Assembly: GCA_002344065.1 (NCBI GenBank)
Contig: DDTK01000001.1
Location: 66,621 to 130,620, forward strand
Direction: 5' to 3'
From: Flammeovirgaceae bacterium UBA2366
Lineage (GTDB): Bacteria > Bacteroidota > Bacteroidia > Cytophagales > Cyclobacteriaceae
Length of the DNA: 64,000 bases
Shown here: in pieces, positions 25,206 to 35,211 of the stretch
Layout: each line of letters opens with the position of its first letter
How positions within the stretch are numbered: position 1 is the stretch's first letter
Notes under the pieces: model-generated
What the model saw: only the letters and a program-made list of their open reading frames with translations
What the model was told of the DNA's origin: nothing
Databases searched by the model: none
Made by a program: the position numbers and the translations under genes

Positions 25206-25922
25206 CTACCGGTTAAGTTCTAATTGACGTATAAGAGCCTGAAAATCTTTTGGATAAGGGGCCTCCAATGAAACCCGGACTTCTTCCATTGATTTAAAGG
25301 TTAACGATCGGGCATGTAAGGCCATTCGCTTCATCAGGGGTTGTTCATCTGAATTTTTCTTCAGATTGAACCCCCTTTTAACACTGGAAAGAAAGAACGG
25401 CTTACCCCCGTATTGCTCGTCCCCGGTTATAGAAGCATTTAAGGTAGCCAGGTGTATTCGAATCTGATGCATGCGACCGGTAATCGGGCGGCACTCCAGC
25501 AGGGTGTGCAGCCGATAAACCTGCAGGGTTGAAAAATAGGTCTGGGCGGGTTTACCATCCCTTTTGCTGATTTTCACAATACCATCATCCGATTTGGCAA
25601 TGGGGGCATCTACCAGTTCATTCTTAAAATTATGGATGCCGTCCACCACGGCATGGTATATTTTCTCTACTTCTCGCTTTTCAAACTGAATGCTCATGTG
25701 GCGGTAGGCTTCCGGATTTCTGGCAAACAATATCACCCCTGAGGTGTCTTTGTCTAACCGGTGGCAGGCCTGAGCACGCGGCTCATATCCCCGGGCCAGT
25801 GCCAAAACGTTTGTAGTATCTATTCGGTCTTCCAACGTGGCTATAAAGGGAGGTTTATTGATGGCCACAAAGTTGTCGTCCTCCCAAATGATTAATTCCC
25901 TGAATGTGAATTTTGGTTTCAA
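25206..25922 (-). CDS. RluA-family pseudouridine synthase
   Basis: The catalytic motif HRLDKDTSGVILFA carries the nucleophilic Asp, and GRMHQIRIHLA is the second family signature. The enzyme isomerises uridine to pseudouridine in rRNA or tRNA; the target site is not evident. There is no N-terminal S4 domain, and 238 residues fits the short RluA group. The start is TTG (MKPKFTF); no ATG fits better. Confidence 0.9.
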   Translation of the reverse strand: MKPKFTFRELIIWEDDNFVAINKPPFIATLEDRIDTTNVLALARGYEPRAQACHRLDKDTSGVILFARNPEAYRHMSIQFEKREVEKIYHAVVDGIHNFKNELVDAPIAKSDDGIVKISKRDGKPAQTYFSTLQVYRLHTLLECRPITGRMHQIRIHLATLNASITGDEQYGGKPFFLSSVKRGFNLKKNSDEQPLMKRMALHARSLTFKSMEEVRVSLEAPYPKDFQALIRQLELNR

Positions 25923-25952
25923 TAAATCTTAAGTATACGTGAAAAGAATAGT

Positions 25953-27026
25953 CTATTGTTTTGATTTTACAGGCTCAGGAATTTCGTTGGTATCAGATTT
26001 AATGCGTGGCAATTTAAAACTAAAGGTGGAACCTTTTCCGGGACTACTTTCTACCTCAGCTTTTGTATGATGATTTTCCAGAATATGTTTTACAATGGCT
26101 AACCCTAATCCGGTGCCACCCTTCTCGCGGCTGCGACTTTTATCCACACGGTAAAATCGCTCAAATATTCTACCGATGTGTTCAGGTGGTATGCCCTCTC
26201 CAAAATCGCGAATGTGCGTGGTCACAAACTTTTTACTCAGTTCAAAACTTACTACTACTTCACCACCTTCATGCGAATGCTTGATGGCATTGGAGACCAG
26301 GTTAGTCATCACCTGAAATATTCGTTGCCAATCGGCATAAACAATAATCTTGTTGGGGTTACCCTCTATTCGAAATTTAATATCACGTTTATCAGCCTTT
26401 TCTTCAAATTGTTCAAATACTTCTTGAGTAAGCTTGTATAGATCAATGTTTTCAAAATGCATTTTGATTTGACCTGTCTCGATGTGCGATAGCGTAAGCA
26501 GATCCTGCACAAGTGCATCCAGACCATCAAGACTTTTAGCGGCCTTTTTTAAGAACTTACTGCGTACAGACTTGTCATCCATGGCACCATCTAATAATGT
26601 ATGCACAAAACCCTGGGCAGCAAAAATGGGTGTTTTAAGTTCGTGCGAAACATCGGCAATAAACTCTTTTCGGAAAGCTTCCAGCTTACGCAGTTCATCA
26701 ATTTCCTTTTGCTTTAGCTCTGCAAAGGAGAAAATCTCTTCGTTGATTTTTTCCAAAGGATTAAGGGCTCCGGACTTTTGCTTATTCAGTTTATTCAGCT
26801 CCTTCTTTCTCAATTTTTCCATGAGCCGGTATATCTTGTTGATCTCCCGAAAAATCAAAAATTCCAATACAATAAAGATCAAAATGTAAGATACCGAGAA
26901 GCTTATCCCGAATGCCACAAACAGCAACGTGATGTTGGCGTCTTTAAACAACGTAAGAAACAATGTGGTAATAACGGCAATGCAGATTGCCAGTAACAAA
27001 GCCAGTACCCTGGAACTATATACCAT
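25953..27026 (-). CDS. PhoR-like sensor histidine kinase
   Basis: Two N-terminal membrane helices (VLALLLAICIAVITTLFLTL and FGISFSVSYILIFIVLEFLIF) are followed by a linker with a coiled coil, HisKA with His128 in DVSHELKTPIFAAQG, and HATPase_c (NLVSNAIKHS, GGTGLGLAIVKHILENH). It follows the response regulator gene by about 90 bases, so the two form a PhoB/PhoR-type pair. The periplasmic part is very short, so signal sensing may need partners. Confidence 0.9.
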   Translation of the reverse strand: MVYSSRVLALLLAICIAVITTLFLTLFKDANITLLFVAFGISFSVSYILIFIVLEFLIFREINKIYRLMEKLRKKELNKLNKQKSGALNPLEKINEEIFSFAELKQKEIDELRKLEAFRKEFIADVSHELKTPIFAAQGFVHTLLDGAMDDKSVRSKFLKKAAKSLDGLDALVQDLLTLSHIETGQIKMHFENIDLYKLTQEVFEQFEEKADKRDIKFRIEGNPNKIIVYADWQRIFQVMTNLVSNAIKHSHEGGEVVVSFELSKKFVTTHIRDFGEGIPPEHIGRIFERFYRVDKSRSREKGGTGLGLAIVKHILENHHTKAEVESSPGKGSTFSFKLPRIKSDTNEIPEPVKSKQ

Positions 27027-27117
27027 GATTGAGGTTCAACCTCAAAATTCAATATTCAACAGGTAATATCAAAGCTATCCCTAAAAGGATAAAGCACAGT
27101 GATATTAACAGCAACGA

Positions 27118-27807
27118 CTAATTCAGGCTGAACTTATAGCCAACACCCTTCACGGTGGTAATGTAGTCTTCTCCGATTTTTTCACGCACCTTTCTTATGT
27201 GCACATCAACCGTTCGGGCCAGTACGTAGACATCCGACCCCCAGATGTTCTGAAGCAGATCTTCACGGCTGAATACTTTGTTCGGGTTTTTAGCCAGAAA
27301 ATAGAGCAGTTCAAATTCCTTCTTGGGCAAGTTTATCTCCCTTCCATCAACCTTAATGGTGTAGCTTGTACGGTCAATCGTTAAATCACCAACTGAAATT
27401 GAACTTAACGGACTGGTCTTCTTAACTTCTCTTCTGAACAATGCCCCTATCCGACTTACTAAGGCGCGTGGTTTAATGGGCTTTGTAATGTAATCATCAG
27501 CACCCACATCAAATGCGGCTACTTCTGAGTATTCTTCCGAACGGGCCGTAAGAAAAACAATAAAGGTTTTTTGCAGTTCGGGTATTTCCCTTAACAACCT
27601 GCAGGTTTCAACACCATCCATTTTGGGCATCATGATGTCAAGCAAAACCAGATCGGGGTGAAATTTTTTAGCTATTTCAACAGCCCGGGCTCCATCACCT
27701 GCTGTTTTAACCTCGTACCCATCCTTTTCAAGATTGTACTTCAGAAGTTCCTGAATTGGCTCTTCGTCATCTACCACAAGCACTTTATGCGCGGGCTTGT
27801 TTCCCAT
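27118..27807 (-). CDS. OmpR/PhoB-family response regulator
   Basis: The receiver domain has acidic pocket VVDDEEP and phospho-acceptor Asp57 (LVLLDIMMPKMDG), with conserved Thr and Lys (FLTARS; KPIKPRAL). The C-terminal winged helix (KEFELLYFLAKNPNKVFSREDLLQNIWG..VDVHIRKVREKIG) binds DNA. 229 residues. Upstream partner of the PhoR-like kinase. PhoB-like phosphate control is plausible but no Pho box was identified. Confidence 0.92.
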   Translation of the reverse strand: MGNKPAHKVLVVDDEEPIQELLKYNLEKDGYEVKTAGDGARAVEIAKKFHPDLVLLDIMMPKMDGVETCRLLREIPELQKTFIVFLTARSEEYSEVAAFDVGADDYITKPIKPRALVSRIGALFRREVKKTSPLSSISVGDLTIDRTSYTIKVDGREINLPKKEFELLYFLAKNPNKVFSREDLLQNIWGSDVYVLARTVDVHIRKVREKIGEDYITTVKGVGYKFSLN

Positions 27808-27909
27808 TGGTTAACTTAATTTTCCATCAAAAGTAGACAGAAATGAGGGGTTAAAAAACCACCCCCCTATTCTTAACAATTCCTTAATAACCTCTGGAAT
27901 AAACTTCAT

Positions 27910-28956
27910 TTACAGGAATGGATGCTGTTTACTTAAGTAGTTGATGTAGGCCTTCAAATCACTGTTAAAATCATCTCTCCATTCGGTCCAGAAATCATGT
28001 TGTTTGGATTGGTATCTTCTGAAGGACATAAAGTAGGCATTGTTAGGCAACGCATTCAGGTGTCGCTTTGACGGGTGAAGCAACACCGTAAACGAAAGTG
28101 AATCTGCTGATTCCATGATGGTGCGAATGGAGTTTTCTTTAATCGTTAATTTTTCCTTTTCTGATTTATCAGCGATGGCAGTATATACACTATCGAGGTA
28201 TGCACAGCCGCGCAAAATATGATCTACATACGCCAAAAATTCTTTGTCTTCCTGTATATACGATTGGTATGGCTCACTCTGCTCACCGTACTTACTGATG
28301 AGAAATTTCTCAGCTCCACGATCACCGATAAATGAAGCGAGGTTTTCATTAAAGTCGATGCTGTCCTTTACGAAAATGGTGGCATGAACCATCTCATGAA
28401 TAATCAGGCTGGCCAGGTCACCTTCCGATTTAAGCAACATGTTACTGAGAATAGGATCGGTAAACCAACCCAGCGTTGACCAGCCCCCCGGGTTTCGTAC
28501 GTTTACATCCCAACCCTCCGCCTCAAGTTGTTGCTGTTCTGCCAACGCCCTGTGCTTTTCAAAAAAACCTTTGTAAGGAACACTTCCCAAGACAGGAAAC
28601 CGCCATTCTTTCTCTTTCAATTTAAAAGGTTCGCTGGCAGTAACCACCCACATAATCTCTTCACCTTTTTGATCGAATAAGGTTTTATAGTTTTTAGAAT
28701 CCTTTAACCCCAGGGAGTCGATAGCATATCGCCTGACCTCTTCAACAAAATGAAGCTTTTGTTTTAATGAGTCAGGAAAAGCAGGGTCGGCAAGATACAC
28801 TTCCACAGGCTTGGCATTCCACACAATGTTTAACTGGCCTTTAGCTTGCCGGAATCCGTAAGCGACTAAATCCCAAAATATCAAACACAAAATGATCAGT
28901 AGCGAGGCGAGGCTGATCAGCAACCATTTTAAAACCTTGAACAATATTCTTGACAT
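27910..28956 (-). CDS. predicted membrane-anchored zinc aminopeptidase (PF10023-type)
   Basis: One N-terminal membrane helix (WLLISLASLLIILCLIFWDL) anchors a domain facing the periplasm. The metal motif HEMVHATIFV with downstream NENLASFIGDRGAEKFL fits a gluzincin-like metalloprotease. The opening VAYGFRQAKGQLNIVWNAKPVE is typical of the uncharacterised 'Aminopep' family. Substrate unknown. 348 residues, single gene, divergent from recA. Confidence 0.8.
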   Translation of the reverse strand: MSRILFKVLKWLLISLASLLIILCLIFWDLVAYGFRQAKGQLNIVWNAKPVEVYLADPAFPDSLKQKLHFVEEVRRYAIDSLGLKDSKNYKTLFDQKGEEIMWVVTASEPFKLKEKEWRFPVLGSVPYKGFFEKHRALAEQQQLEAEGWDVNVRNPGGWSTLGWFTDPILSNMLLKSEGDLASLIIHEMVHATIFVKDSIDFNENLASFIGDRGAEKFLISKYGEQSEPYQSYIQEDKEFLAYVDHILRGCAYLDSVYTAIADKSEKEKLTIKENSIRTIMESADSLSFTVLLHPSKRHLNALPNNAYFMSFRRYQSKQHDFWTEWRDDFNSDLKAYINYLSKQHPFL

Positions 28957-29162
28957 ACGAAGGCAATACCTGATTAAAATGCAGTATACATACTTTTACC
29001 TATCCAAACGTTCAGATTAAACTGCTTATTACAGACTAGTGAACACTGACAACTTCTGTCGGAAAAAAGCCAACCCGTTTGTTTTTGGTTGAGGTAGTAG
29101 TAATTTCAACCCGTTATTGAGAAATCAACGAGTTAAAGTTATTATTATAGAAACGATACACC

Positions 29163-30194
29163 ATGAGTGACGCAAAAGAAAAATTAAAGGCACTTCAGTT
29201 AACCATCGATAAACTGGAAAAAACATACGGTAAGGGTACCGTGATGAAATTAAGTGATGAAAAGATAATGGATGTACCCGCTATTTCAACAGGTTCGCTG
29301 GGCCTTGATTTAGCCTTAGGTATTGGTGGTATTCCGAAAGGACGGGTAACAGAAATATACGGACCTGAATCATCGGGTAAAACCACGCTTACCATGCACA
29401 TGATTGCAGAGACACAAAAGAAAGGTGGTTTGGCTGCCTTTATTGATGCCGAACACGCCTTCGACAAAACCTATGCAGAAAAATTGGGTATCGATACCGA
29501 AAACCTGCTGATCTCCCAACCCGATAATGGCGAACAAGCGCTTGAAATTGCTGACCACCTGATTCGTTCAGGAGCCATTGACATTATTGTTATCGACTCC
29601 GTGGCGGCCCTTGTACCAAAAGCAGAGTTGGAAGGCGAGATGGGTGATAGTAAAATGGGATTGCACGCCAGGCTTATGTCACAGGCCCTCCGGAAACTTA
29701 CCGGTACCATCAGTAAAACGGGTTGTGCTTGTGTTTTCATTAACCAGTTGCGCGAAAAAATTGGGGTGATGTTTGGCAACCCGGAAACTACCACAGGTGG
29801 AAATGCTTTGAAATTTTATGCTTCCGTGCGTCTGGATATCCGCAGAATTGGTCAGATAAAAGAAGCTGCCGATGATATTACTGGTAACCGTGTGAAGGTT
29901 AAGGTGGTAAAAAACAAAGTGGCACCTCCGTTCAAAGTTGTTGAATTCGATATCATGTATGGAAAAGGTATCTCGAAATCAGGTGAGATTGTAGACCTGG
30001 GTGTAGAACTGAATGTGATTCAAAAAGCAGGTTCATGGTTCTCCTATAATGGAAATAAGCTTGGTCAGGGTCGTGATTCAGTTAAGCAACTTATCGAAGA
30101 TAATCCTGAACTGATGGATGAGCTGGAAGGAAAAATAAAGGAGAAGATTAGCGGTGTGGAGGGCAAAAAAGAAGTGGAAGTAAAGGAGAAGTAG
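29163..30194 (+). CDS. recA: recombinase RecA
   Basis: RecA catalyses strand exchange and activates the SOS response. Walker A is GPESSGKTT at residues 67-75, Walker B-like [19 protein letters not shown] is present, and loop L2 holds [18 protein letters not shown]. 343 residues is normal, with a Lys/Glu-rich tail. In the 206-base gap upstream I see AT-rich DNA but no clear LexA-type operator. Confidence 0.98.
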   Translation: MSDAKEKLKALQLTIDKLEKTYGKGTVMKLSDEKIMDVPAISTGSLGLDLALGIGGIPKGRVTEIYGPESSGKTTLTMHMIAETQKKGGLAAFIDAEHAFDKTYAEKLGIDTENLLISQPDNGEQALEIADHLIRSGAIDIIVIDSVAALVPKAELEGEMGDSKMGLHARLMSQALRKLTGTISKTGCACVFINQLREKIGVMFGNPETTTGGNALKFYASVRLDIRRIGQIKEAADDITGNRVKVKVVKNKVAPPFKVVEFDIMYGKGISKSGEIVDLGVELNVIQKAGSWFSYNGNKLGQGRDSVKQLIEDNPELMDELEGKIKEKISGVEGKKEVEVKEK

Positions 30195-30201
30195 TCACCA
30201 A

Positions 30202-30269
30202 GTCATTGGTCATTAGTCACTAGTTGTAATAACCTGATGACTAATGACTAATGACTGTTGACCAATGAC
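30202..30269. terminator. large palindrome after recA (GTCATTGGTCA / TGACCAATGAC)
   Basis: Perfect 11-bp outer arms and inner complementary TTAGTCA / TGACTAA words form a long hairpin between the convergent recA and permease genes. It lacks a clean T-run on either side, so termination is inferred from position. Confidence 0.55.
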
Positions 30270-30272
30270 CTC

Positions 30273-31535
30273 TTAAGCCCGAATAGCAATTACCGGATCT
30301 AACCGGGCCGCCATAGCTGCAGGCACAATTCCAGAAACAAGTCCAATGACAGTGGATACCCCAATACCAAGAACGATATTTTTCAATGACAGGGTAACTA
30401 CCAGGCTACCCATCGGAATAAAGGTTATCAGGTAAACCAGAAACAACCCGGCCAATCCACCGATCAAACACAGGAAGATCGCCTCAAACAAGAACTGGAA
30501 CAATATAAAGTAGTTCTGAGCACCTACCGATTTCTGCAAACCAATTATGGGTGTCCGCTCTTTTACAGAAACAAACATAATGTTGGCAATACCAAAACCG
30601 CCCACCAACATAGAGAAACCGCCAATAATCCAACCGGCTATTCCCACAATATCAAACACCCCGCTAATAACATTTAAAATTGCCTCTGGTCTGTTAAGTG
30701 CAAAACTATCTTTTTGTGTAGGTCTGATACCCCGCTTACTTCTTAACAATCCCCTTACCTCATTTTCCAGTTCTACCAAACCAATGTCTTGATCAGTACC
30801 TTTCAACGCTATGCTCGAGGGCGCTTCATTCCACCGGCCAGTTCCGGTAGGGTAAAGTTTTCGAAAAGCATTATAGGGTATAATCGCTCCGTAATCATTG
30901 GTGGTGTTTCCAAAAAAACCTTGTCCTTCCTGTTTCACAACTCCCACTACCGTAAACTTCATGTTCTTGATCTTAACACTTTTGCCAAGGGGATCTTCCC
31001 CACCGGGAAAAAGTGCTTTAGCAACTTCGTAGCCAATTACCACCGAATTCCTTCCGGCAGCCAGTTCATCGAGGGTTAAGTATCGTCCCTTCTCTACAGG
31101 CACTTCATATATCAACTCGTAGTTCTCCGCCCCGCCCACTACCCGTACCTGTCCGATGCTGTTATTGTCGCGCTTAAGAATAGAGTTATTTCTGTCTGAT
31201 AGAACGGTAATGGCACTAGCCGTTTTGAGGTTTTCCTTCAGGAACTTGTATTCAGCATAAGATGCATTGGGCCTTCTGAAATACTCCCACCACTTATAGT
31301 CTCCACCCGATTCGGGCAGCCAAGGCATTTTTTGAATATAGATCACCCCCGTGCCCACAAAACTCAGCCCCTCTTTAATATTTTTTTCCAGCGAATCGAC
31401 CAGGGTGAGTACTGCTATAATGGCAAATATTCCAACCGTTACACCCAGTAAGGATAGTATTGTACGCAACAGGTTGGACTTTAAAGCCTGCCACGCAAAA
31501 CGAAAGCTTTCTAAAATCTGACGAATAATTTTCAT
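30273..31535 (-). CDS. MacB/FtsX-type ABC transporter permease (copy 2)
   Basis: An N-terminal helix (LLRTILSLLGVTVGIFAIIAVLTLVDSL), a MacB periplasmic core domain (residues about 50-270) and three C-terminal helices ending PAAMAARLDPVIAIRA make this a MacB-type permease. Such permeases work as mechanotransmitters with an ATPase and often a MacA adaptor. Neither is encoded nearby. It is about two thirds or more identical by eye to the gene just upstream, so the two arose by tandem duplication. Confidence 0.88.
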   Translation of the reverse strand: MKIIRQILESFRFAWQALKSNLLRTILSLLGVTVGIFAIIAVLTLVDSLEKNIKEGLSFVGTGVIYIQKMPWLPESGGDYKWWEYFRRPNASYAEYKFLKENLKTASAITVLSDRNNSILKRDNNSIGQVRVVGGAENYELIYEVPVEKGRYLTLDELAAGRNSVVIGYEVAKALFPGGEDPLGKSVKIKNMKFTVVGVVKQEGQGFFGNTTNDYGAIIPYNAFRKLYPTGTGRWNEAPSSIALKGTDQDIGLVELENEVRGLLRSKRGIRPTQKDSFALNRPEAILNVISGVFDIVGIAGWIIGGFSMLVGGFGIANIMFVSVKERTPIIGLQKSVGAQNYFILFQFLFEAIFLCLIGGLAGLFLVYLITFIPMGSLVVTLSLKNIVLGIGVSTVIGLVSGIVPAAMAARLDPVIAIRA

Positions 31536-31550
31536 TATAACAGGCTTGTG

Positions 31551-32813
31551 TTAGGAACGTATAGCGATCACAGGATCTAATCTTGCCGCTACCGCTGCAG
31601 GTACAATTCCGGATACCAAACCAATTACGGTAGAAACACCTAAACCCAACACGATGTTCTTAAAAGATAATGTGACTACCAGAGTACCCATAGGAATAAA
31701 GGTAATTAAATACACCAGAAATAATCCGGCCAGTCCGCCAATCAAACAAAGAAAGATTGCTTCAAACAGGAATTGAAATAAAATGAAGTAGTTTTTAGCA
31801 CCTACAGATTTTTGTAAACCAATTATAGAGGTCCGTTCCTTCACTGACACAAACATAATGTTGGCAATTCCAAATCCACCCACCAGCATTGAGAAACCAC
31901 CAATAATCCATCCGGCAATACCAACTACATCGAACATACTACCTATGGCATTCAGCAATGCCTCCGGACGGTTAATCGTGAAACTATCCTTGTCGATTGG
32001 TCGCAACCCTCTACGGGTGCGGAGAAAGCCCCGCATTTCATTTTCCAATTCAACCAGGGCAATGTCCTGATCGTATCCTTTTACACCAATAGCTGAACCT
32101 ATTTCATTCCATCTACCGGAACCGGTTTGATACAGCTTTCTAAATGAATTATAAGGAATAATAACCTGATAATCTTTAGAGCTAAAGCCCATAAAACTCT
32201 GCCCTTCTTGCTTTACGGTGCCAACTACCACAAACTTCAAATCCTTTAGTTTTATCGATTTTCCAATCGGATCTTCACCGTTGGGAAAGAGGGCTTTAGT
32301 TACTTCAAAGCCAATAATGGCCACCTCCCGGCCATTTAAAACTTCTTCTGGCGTAAGGTAGCGTCCACTCTCAACGGGCACTTCAAAAATTTCATTATAG
32401 CCTTCGCTTGCACCGATCAACTCAACTTGCCCAATACTGTTACTGTTTCGTTTAAGTGTTGTATTACCTTTCTCAGAAAAAATAGAAATGGCACTGGCGT
32501 GTTTCAGGTTATCTCGTAAAAATTTAAACTCATTATGTGACGGGTTTGGTCTTCTGAAGTATTCCCACCACTTATATTCACTCCCCCCCTCAGGCATCCA
32601 AGGCCACTTTTCAACGTACAGTACCCCGGTACCAATAAAATTCAAGCTATCCTTTATGTTTTTTTCCAGAGAATCGACCAAGGTAAGTACTGATATGATG
32701 GCAAAAATACCTACGGTTACTCCAAGTAATGACAACACTGTGCGCAGAAGATTGGATTTTAATGCAGCCCCTGCAAACCGAAAACTCTCCAGAATTTGTC
32801 TTAATACTTTCAT
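31551..32813 (-). CDS. MacB/FtsX-type ABC transporter permease (copy 1)
   Basis: The start was chosen at MKVLRQILESFRFAGAALKSN because it aligns with the start of the paralogue (MKIIRQILESFRFAWQALKSN). Domain order is the same: helix, MacB periplasmic core (KWWEYFRRPNPSHNEF), three C-terminal helices (IAGWIIGGFSMLVGGFGIANIMFVSVKERT). The two genes are 15 bases apart. The last third is nearly identical in both, while the periplasmic cores differ more, as expected if the pair forms a heterodimer or binds different partners. Confidence 0.88.
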   Translation of the reverse strand: MKVLRQILESFRFAGAALKSNLLRTVLSLLGVTVGIFAIISVLTLVDSLEKNIKDSLNFIGTGVLYVEKWPWMPEGGSEYKWWEYFRRPNPSHNEFKFLRDNLKHASAISIFSEKGNTTLKRNSNSIGQVELIGASEGYNEIFEVPVESGRYLTPEEVLNGREVAIIGFEVTKALFPNGEDPIGKSIKLKDLKFVVVGTVKQEGQSFMGFSSKDYQVIIPYNSFRKLYQTGSGRWNEIGSAIGVKGYDQDIALVELENEMRGFLRTRRGLRPIDKDSFTINRPEALLNAIGSMFDVVGIAGWIIGGFSMLVGGFGIANIMFVSVKERTSIIGLQKSVGAKNYFILFQFLFEAIFLCLIGGLAGLFLVYLITFIPMGTLVVTLSFKNIVLGLGVSTVIGLVSGIVPAAVAARLDPVIAIRS

Positions 32814-32952
32814 GGATACCCCTAACGTCAAATTTAACGGTTGGTTAGTCGGCCATTGTTTAACCAAATTACGCCTATTAGACTAAAAAGCGGGTTATTT
32901 GTTACCAAAGTGAAAAAGAAGGCCCTACTTTCGTAAATATCAACTATTGCCT

Positions 32953-32960
32953 TAATTTTG
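32953..32960 (+). promoter_or_regulatory. -7 box for queA
   Basis: TAATTTTG is an exact TAnnTTTG match 49 bases before the queA ATG. About 20 bases upstream lies TTTC, one mismatch from the -33 TTTG. Confidence 0.5.
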
Positions 32961-33009
32961 CAGCCTTAAAAAAATTAACTGTTCATTGGGCATACTTTGC
33001 ATTTAAAAT

Positions 33010-34056
33010 ATGAAGCTATCTGAATTTAAGTTTGATCTCCCCAACAACCTGATTGCTCTCCGTCCTGCCGAAAACCGCGATGAATCCCGCCTGATGGTGG
33101 TGCACAAGGATTCCGGTAAAATCGAACACAAAATTTTTAAAGACGTTGTCAACTATTTCGACAATGGCGATATCATGGTAGCCAATGATACCATGGTTTT
33201 CCCGGCAAGGCTTTACGGTCGTAAAGAAAAGACAGGCGCAAAAATTGAAGTTTTCCTGCTTCGCGAACTAAATGCTGAAATGCACCTGTGGGATGTATTG
33301 GTAGACCCTGCCCGTAAAATCCGGGTGGGCAATAAGCTCTATTTTGGAAATGGCGACCTGGTGGCTGAGGTTATTGATAACACTACATCACGTGGACGAA
33401 CCATCCGTTTTCTTTTTGATGGCGATGCCGAAGCCTTCGACAAGGTAATTGAAACACTGGGTGAAACCCCGCTACCCAAGTACATTAAACGTAAAGTTGA
33501 AGCAGAGGATAAAGATCGCTTCCAGACCATTTTTGCAAAAAATAAAGGAGCTGTTTCTGCCCCGACAGCCGGTATGCACTTTACCCGACAATTGGTAAAA
33601 CGCCTTCAACTTAAGGGTGTTGATATGGCATATATAACACTCCACATTGGTTTAGGAACTTTCCGGCAAGTTGATGTAGAGGACCTGACCAAACACAAAA
33701 TGGATTCTGAGAATTTCGTGGTGGGGACGGATGTGGTAGCGAAAGTCAACAAGGCACTTGACAACAAACACCGGGTTTGCGCCATTGGAACAACCTCTAT
33801 GCGGGCACTTGAATCTGCTGTTTCGGCCAACAACCGGTTAAAAGTAAAAGATGGCTGGACGGATAAGTTTATTTTCCCGCCTTACGATTTTAAGATTTGT
33901 AATGCCATGATCACTAACTTTCATATGCCTGAGTCAACTTTGTTAATGATGGCCGCAGCATTCGGAGGTTTTGATTTAGTTATGGAAGCTTACAAGGTTG
34001 CCAAGAAGGAGAAATACAAGTTTCTTACCTATGGCGATGCCATGCTGATTATCTGA
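33010..34056 (+). CDS. queA: tRNA preQ1(34) S-adenosylmethionine ribosyltransferase-isomerase
   Basis: QueA transfers and isomerises the ribosyl group of S-adenosylmethionine onto preQ1-tRNA, the penultimate step of queuosine synthesis. The opening [30 protein letters not shown], the block APTAGMHFT, and [20 protein letters not shown] are diagnostic. 348 residues is normal. No other queuosine gene is in the window. Confidence 0.96.
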   Translation: MKLSEFKFDLPNNLIALRPAENRDESRLMVVHKDSGKIEHKIFKDVVNYFDNGDIMVANDTMVFPARLYGRKEKTGAKIEVFLLRELNAEMHLWDVLVDPARKIRVGNKLYFGNGDLVAEVIDNTTSRGRTIRFLFDGDAEAFDKVIETLGETPLPKYIKRKVEAEDKDRFQTIFAKNKGAVSAPTAGMHFTRQLVKRLQLKGVDMAYITLHIGLGTFRQVDVEDLTKHKMDSENFVVGTDVVAKVNKALDNKHRVCAIGTTSMRALESAVSANNRLKVKDGWTDKFIFPPYDFKICNAMITNFHMPESTLLMMAAAFGGFDLVMEAYKVAKKEKYKFLTYGDAMLII

Positions 34057-34100
34057 TCAGTGGTTTCCTGAATGGCAAGTCTCTCAAATTGAAGAAATTT

Positions 34101-34188
34101 CTTTAGCGTTTGTGGGTATTTGGTGTTTTCGTGCCTTTGTGGCCTGGCCTGAAATATCTTTGCCACTAAAACACCAATTCACTAAAAG
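34101..34188. repeat. imperfect intergenic palindrome (GTGCCTTTGTGGC type)
   Basis: The left arm CTTTAGCGTTTGTGGG, then TTTGGTGTTTTCGTGCC, is complementary with mismatches to the right arm GCCACTAAAACACCAATTC, then ACTAAAAG. It lies between convergent genes and resembles, in words and position, the element near 61.2 kb. Confidence 0.55.
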
Positions 34189-34189
34189 T

Positions 34190-34453
34190 TTAAGAACCAC
34201 TATCTACCTCACGTATCAGGTAAAGGAAAAGTGAAAGGGCAACCGGGTAAATCATGAAGTAAAGAAACGAGGCATTCATAATCCCGAAAAACATACTAAA
34301 GGGTGCCAATAACAGAACTACTCCGGTAACAACAATCAGTGTTTTTCTTCCTTGCGTCATGTACGGATCTTTGATGACCTGAAACATGCGGTATACCAAA
34401 TAAGTAACCACAGCTACATTAAATGCGATTAACAGAAGTCGAAGGATCACCAT
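34190..34453 (-). CDS. three-TM membrane protein, 87 aa
   Basis: The start was set at MVILRLLLIAFNVAVVTYLVY, as the preceding 47 residues would overlap the divergent ispD start and are not protein-like. Segments LIVVTGVVLLLAPFSMFFGI and ASFLYFMIYPVALSLFLYLI give two more helices. No known function; it shares an upstream region of 30 bases with ispD. Confidence 0.65.
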   Translation of the reverse strand: MVILRLLLIAFNVAVVTYLVYRMFQVIKDPYMTQGRKTLIVVTGVVLLLAPFSMFFGIMNASFLYFMIYPVALSLFLYLIREVDSGS

Positions 34454-34483
34454 ACTGTTTTTTTGGTATTTTGGAGGTAATAT

Positions 34484-35161
34484 ATGAACAATAACGAATA
34501 CGCCCTTATAGTTGCCGGGGGAAAAGGCACCCGTATCAAAAGCAAAGTACCCAAGCAATTTCTTGATCTTGATGGCCTGCCCATTCTTATGCATACCATT
34601 AATGCCTTCTATAAATATTCCCCAGCAATAAAGATGGTGCTGGTATTACCCGAAGACGACTTTCCGCTTTGGGAAGAACTATGCCTGCTACACGATTACC
34701 ATAAACCCCTAATTCTTGAAAAAGGTGGTGAAACCCGATTTCAGTCGGTAAAAAAAGGATTGGCCAAAATTGAAACGGATGGGTTAGTGGCTATTCATGA
34801 TGGCGTAAGACCGTTGGTTAGTGAGGATATTATTGGTGCATCGTTTCGCCTTGCGGCTGTTCACGGTTCGGCTGTAGCCGCCGTTCGGCTGAAAGAGTCT
34901 CTGAGAATGACGGATCAGGACAATACTAAAGCTGTGGATCGCTCAAAATTTCGGTTGATTCAAACCCCGCAAACCTTTAGCGTGGAGTTGATTAAAAAAG
35001 CTTATGAATTAAAGGAAGATGCAAGCCTTACCGATGATGCCAGCGTAGCAGAAAAAGCAGGTCATACCATTTCACTTTTCGAGGGCAGCTATGAAAATAT
35101 AAAAATTACAACCTCTGAAGATTTGGTAATTGCCGAAGCGCTGCTGACTTCAAAAAAATAA
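34484..35161 (+). CDS. ispD: 2-C-methyl-D-erythritol 4-phosphate cytidylyltransferase
   Basis: IspD adds CMP to MEP in the non-mevalonate isoprenoid pathway. The nucleotide-binding start ALIVAGGKGTRIKSKVPKQFL, the conserved VAIHDGVRPLV, and TPQTF, then TDDASVAE, then NIKITTSEDL are all present. 225 residues is typical. It is followed at once by a strong hairpin. Confidence 0.95.
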   Translation: MNNNEYALIVAGGKGTRIKSKVPKQFLDLDGLPILMHTINAFYKYSPAIKMVLVLPEDDFPLWEELCLLHDYHKPLILEKGGETRFQSVKKGLAKIETDGLVAIHDGVRPLVSEDIIGASFRLAAVHGSAVAAVRLKESLRMTDQDNTKAVDRSKFRLIQTPQTFSVELIKKAYELKEDASLTDDASVAEKAGHTISLFEGSYENIKITTSEDLVIAEALLTSKK

Positions 35162-35180
35162 AGCTGGCTTCCGCCAGCTT
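35161..35180. terminator. bidirectional terminator between ispD and the DUF2795 gene
   Basis: AAGCTGGC-TTCC-GCCAGCTT is a perfect 8-bp stem with tetraloop, flanked by A/T-rich DNA on the left (A-run, reading as U-run for the minus gene). It serves both convergent genes. Confidence 0.75.
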
Positions 35181-35211
35181 TACCATTCATGTATGATTGA
35201 ATTAAATTTCT

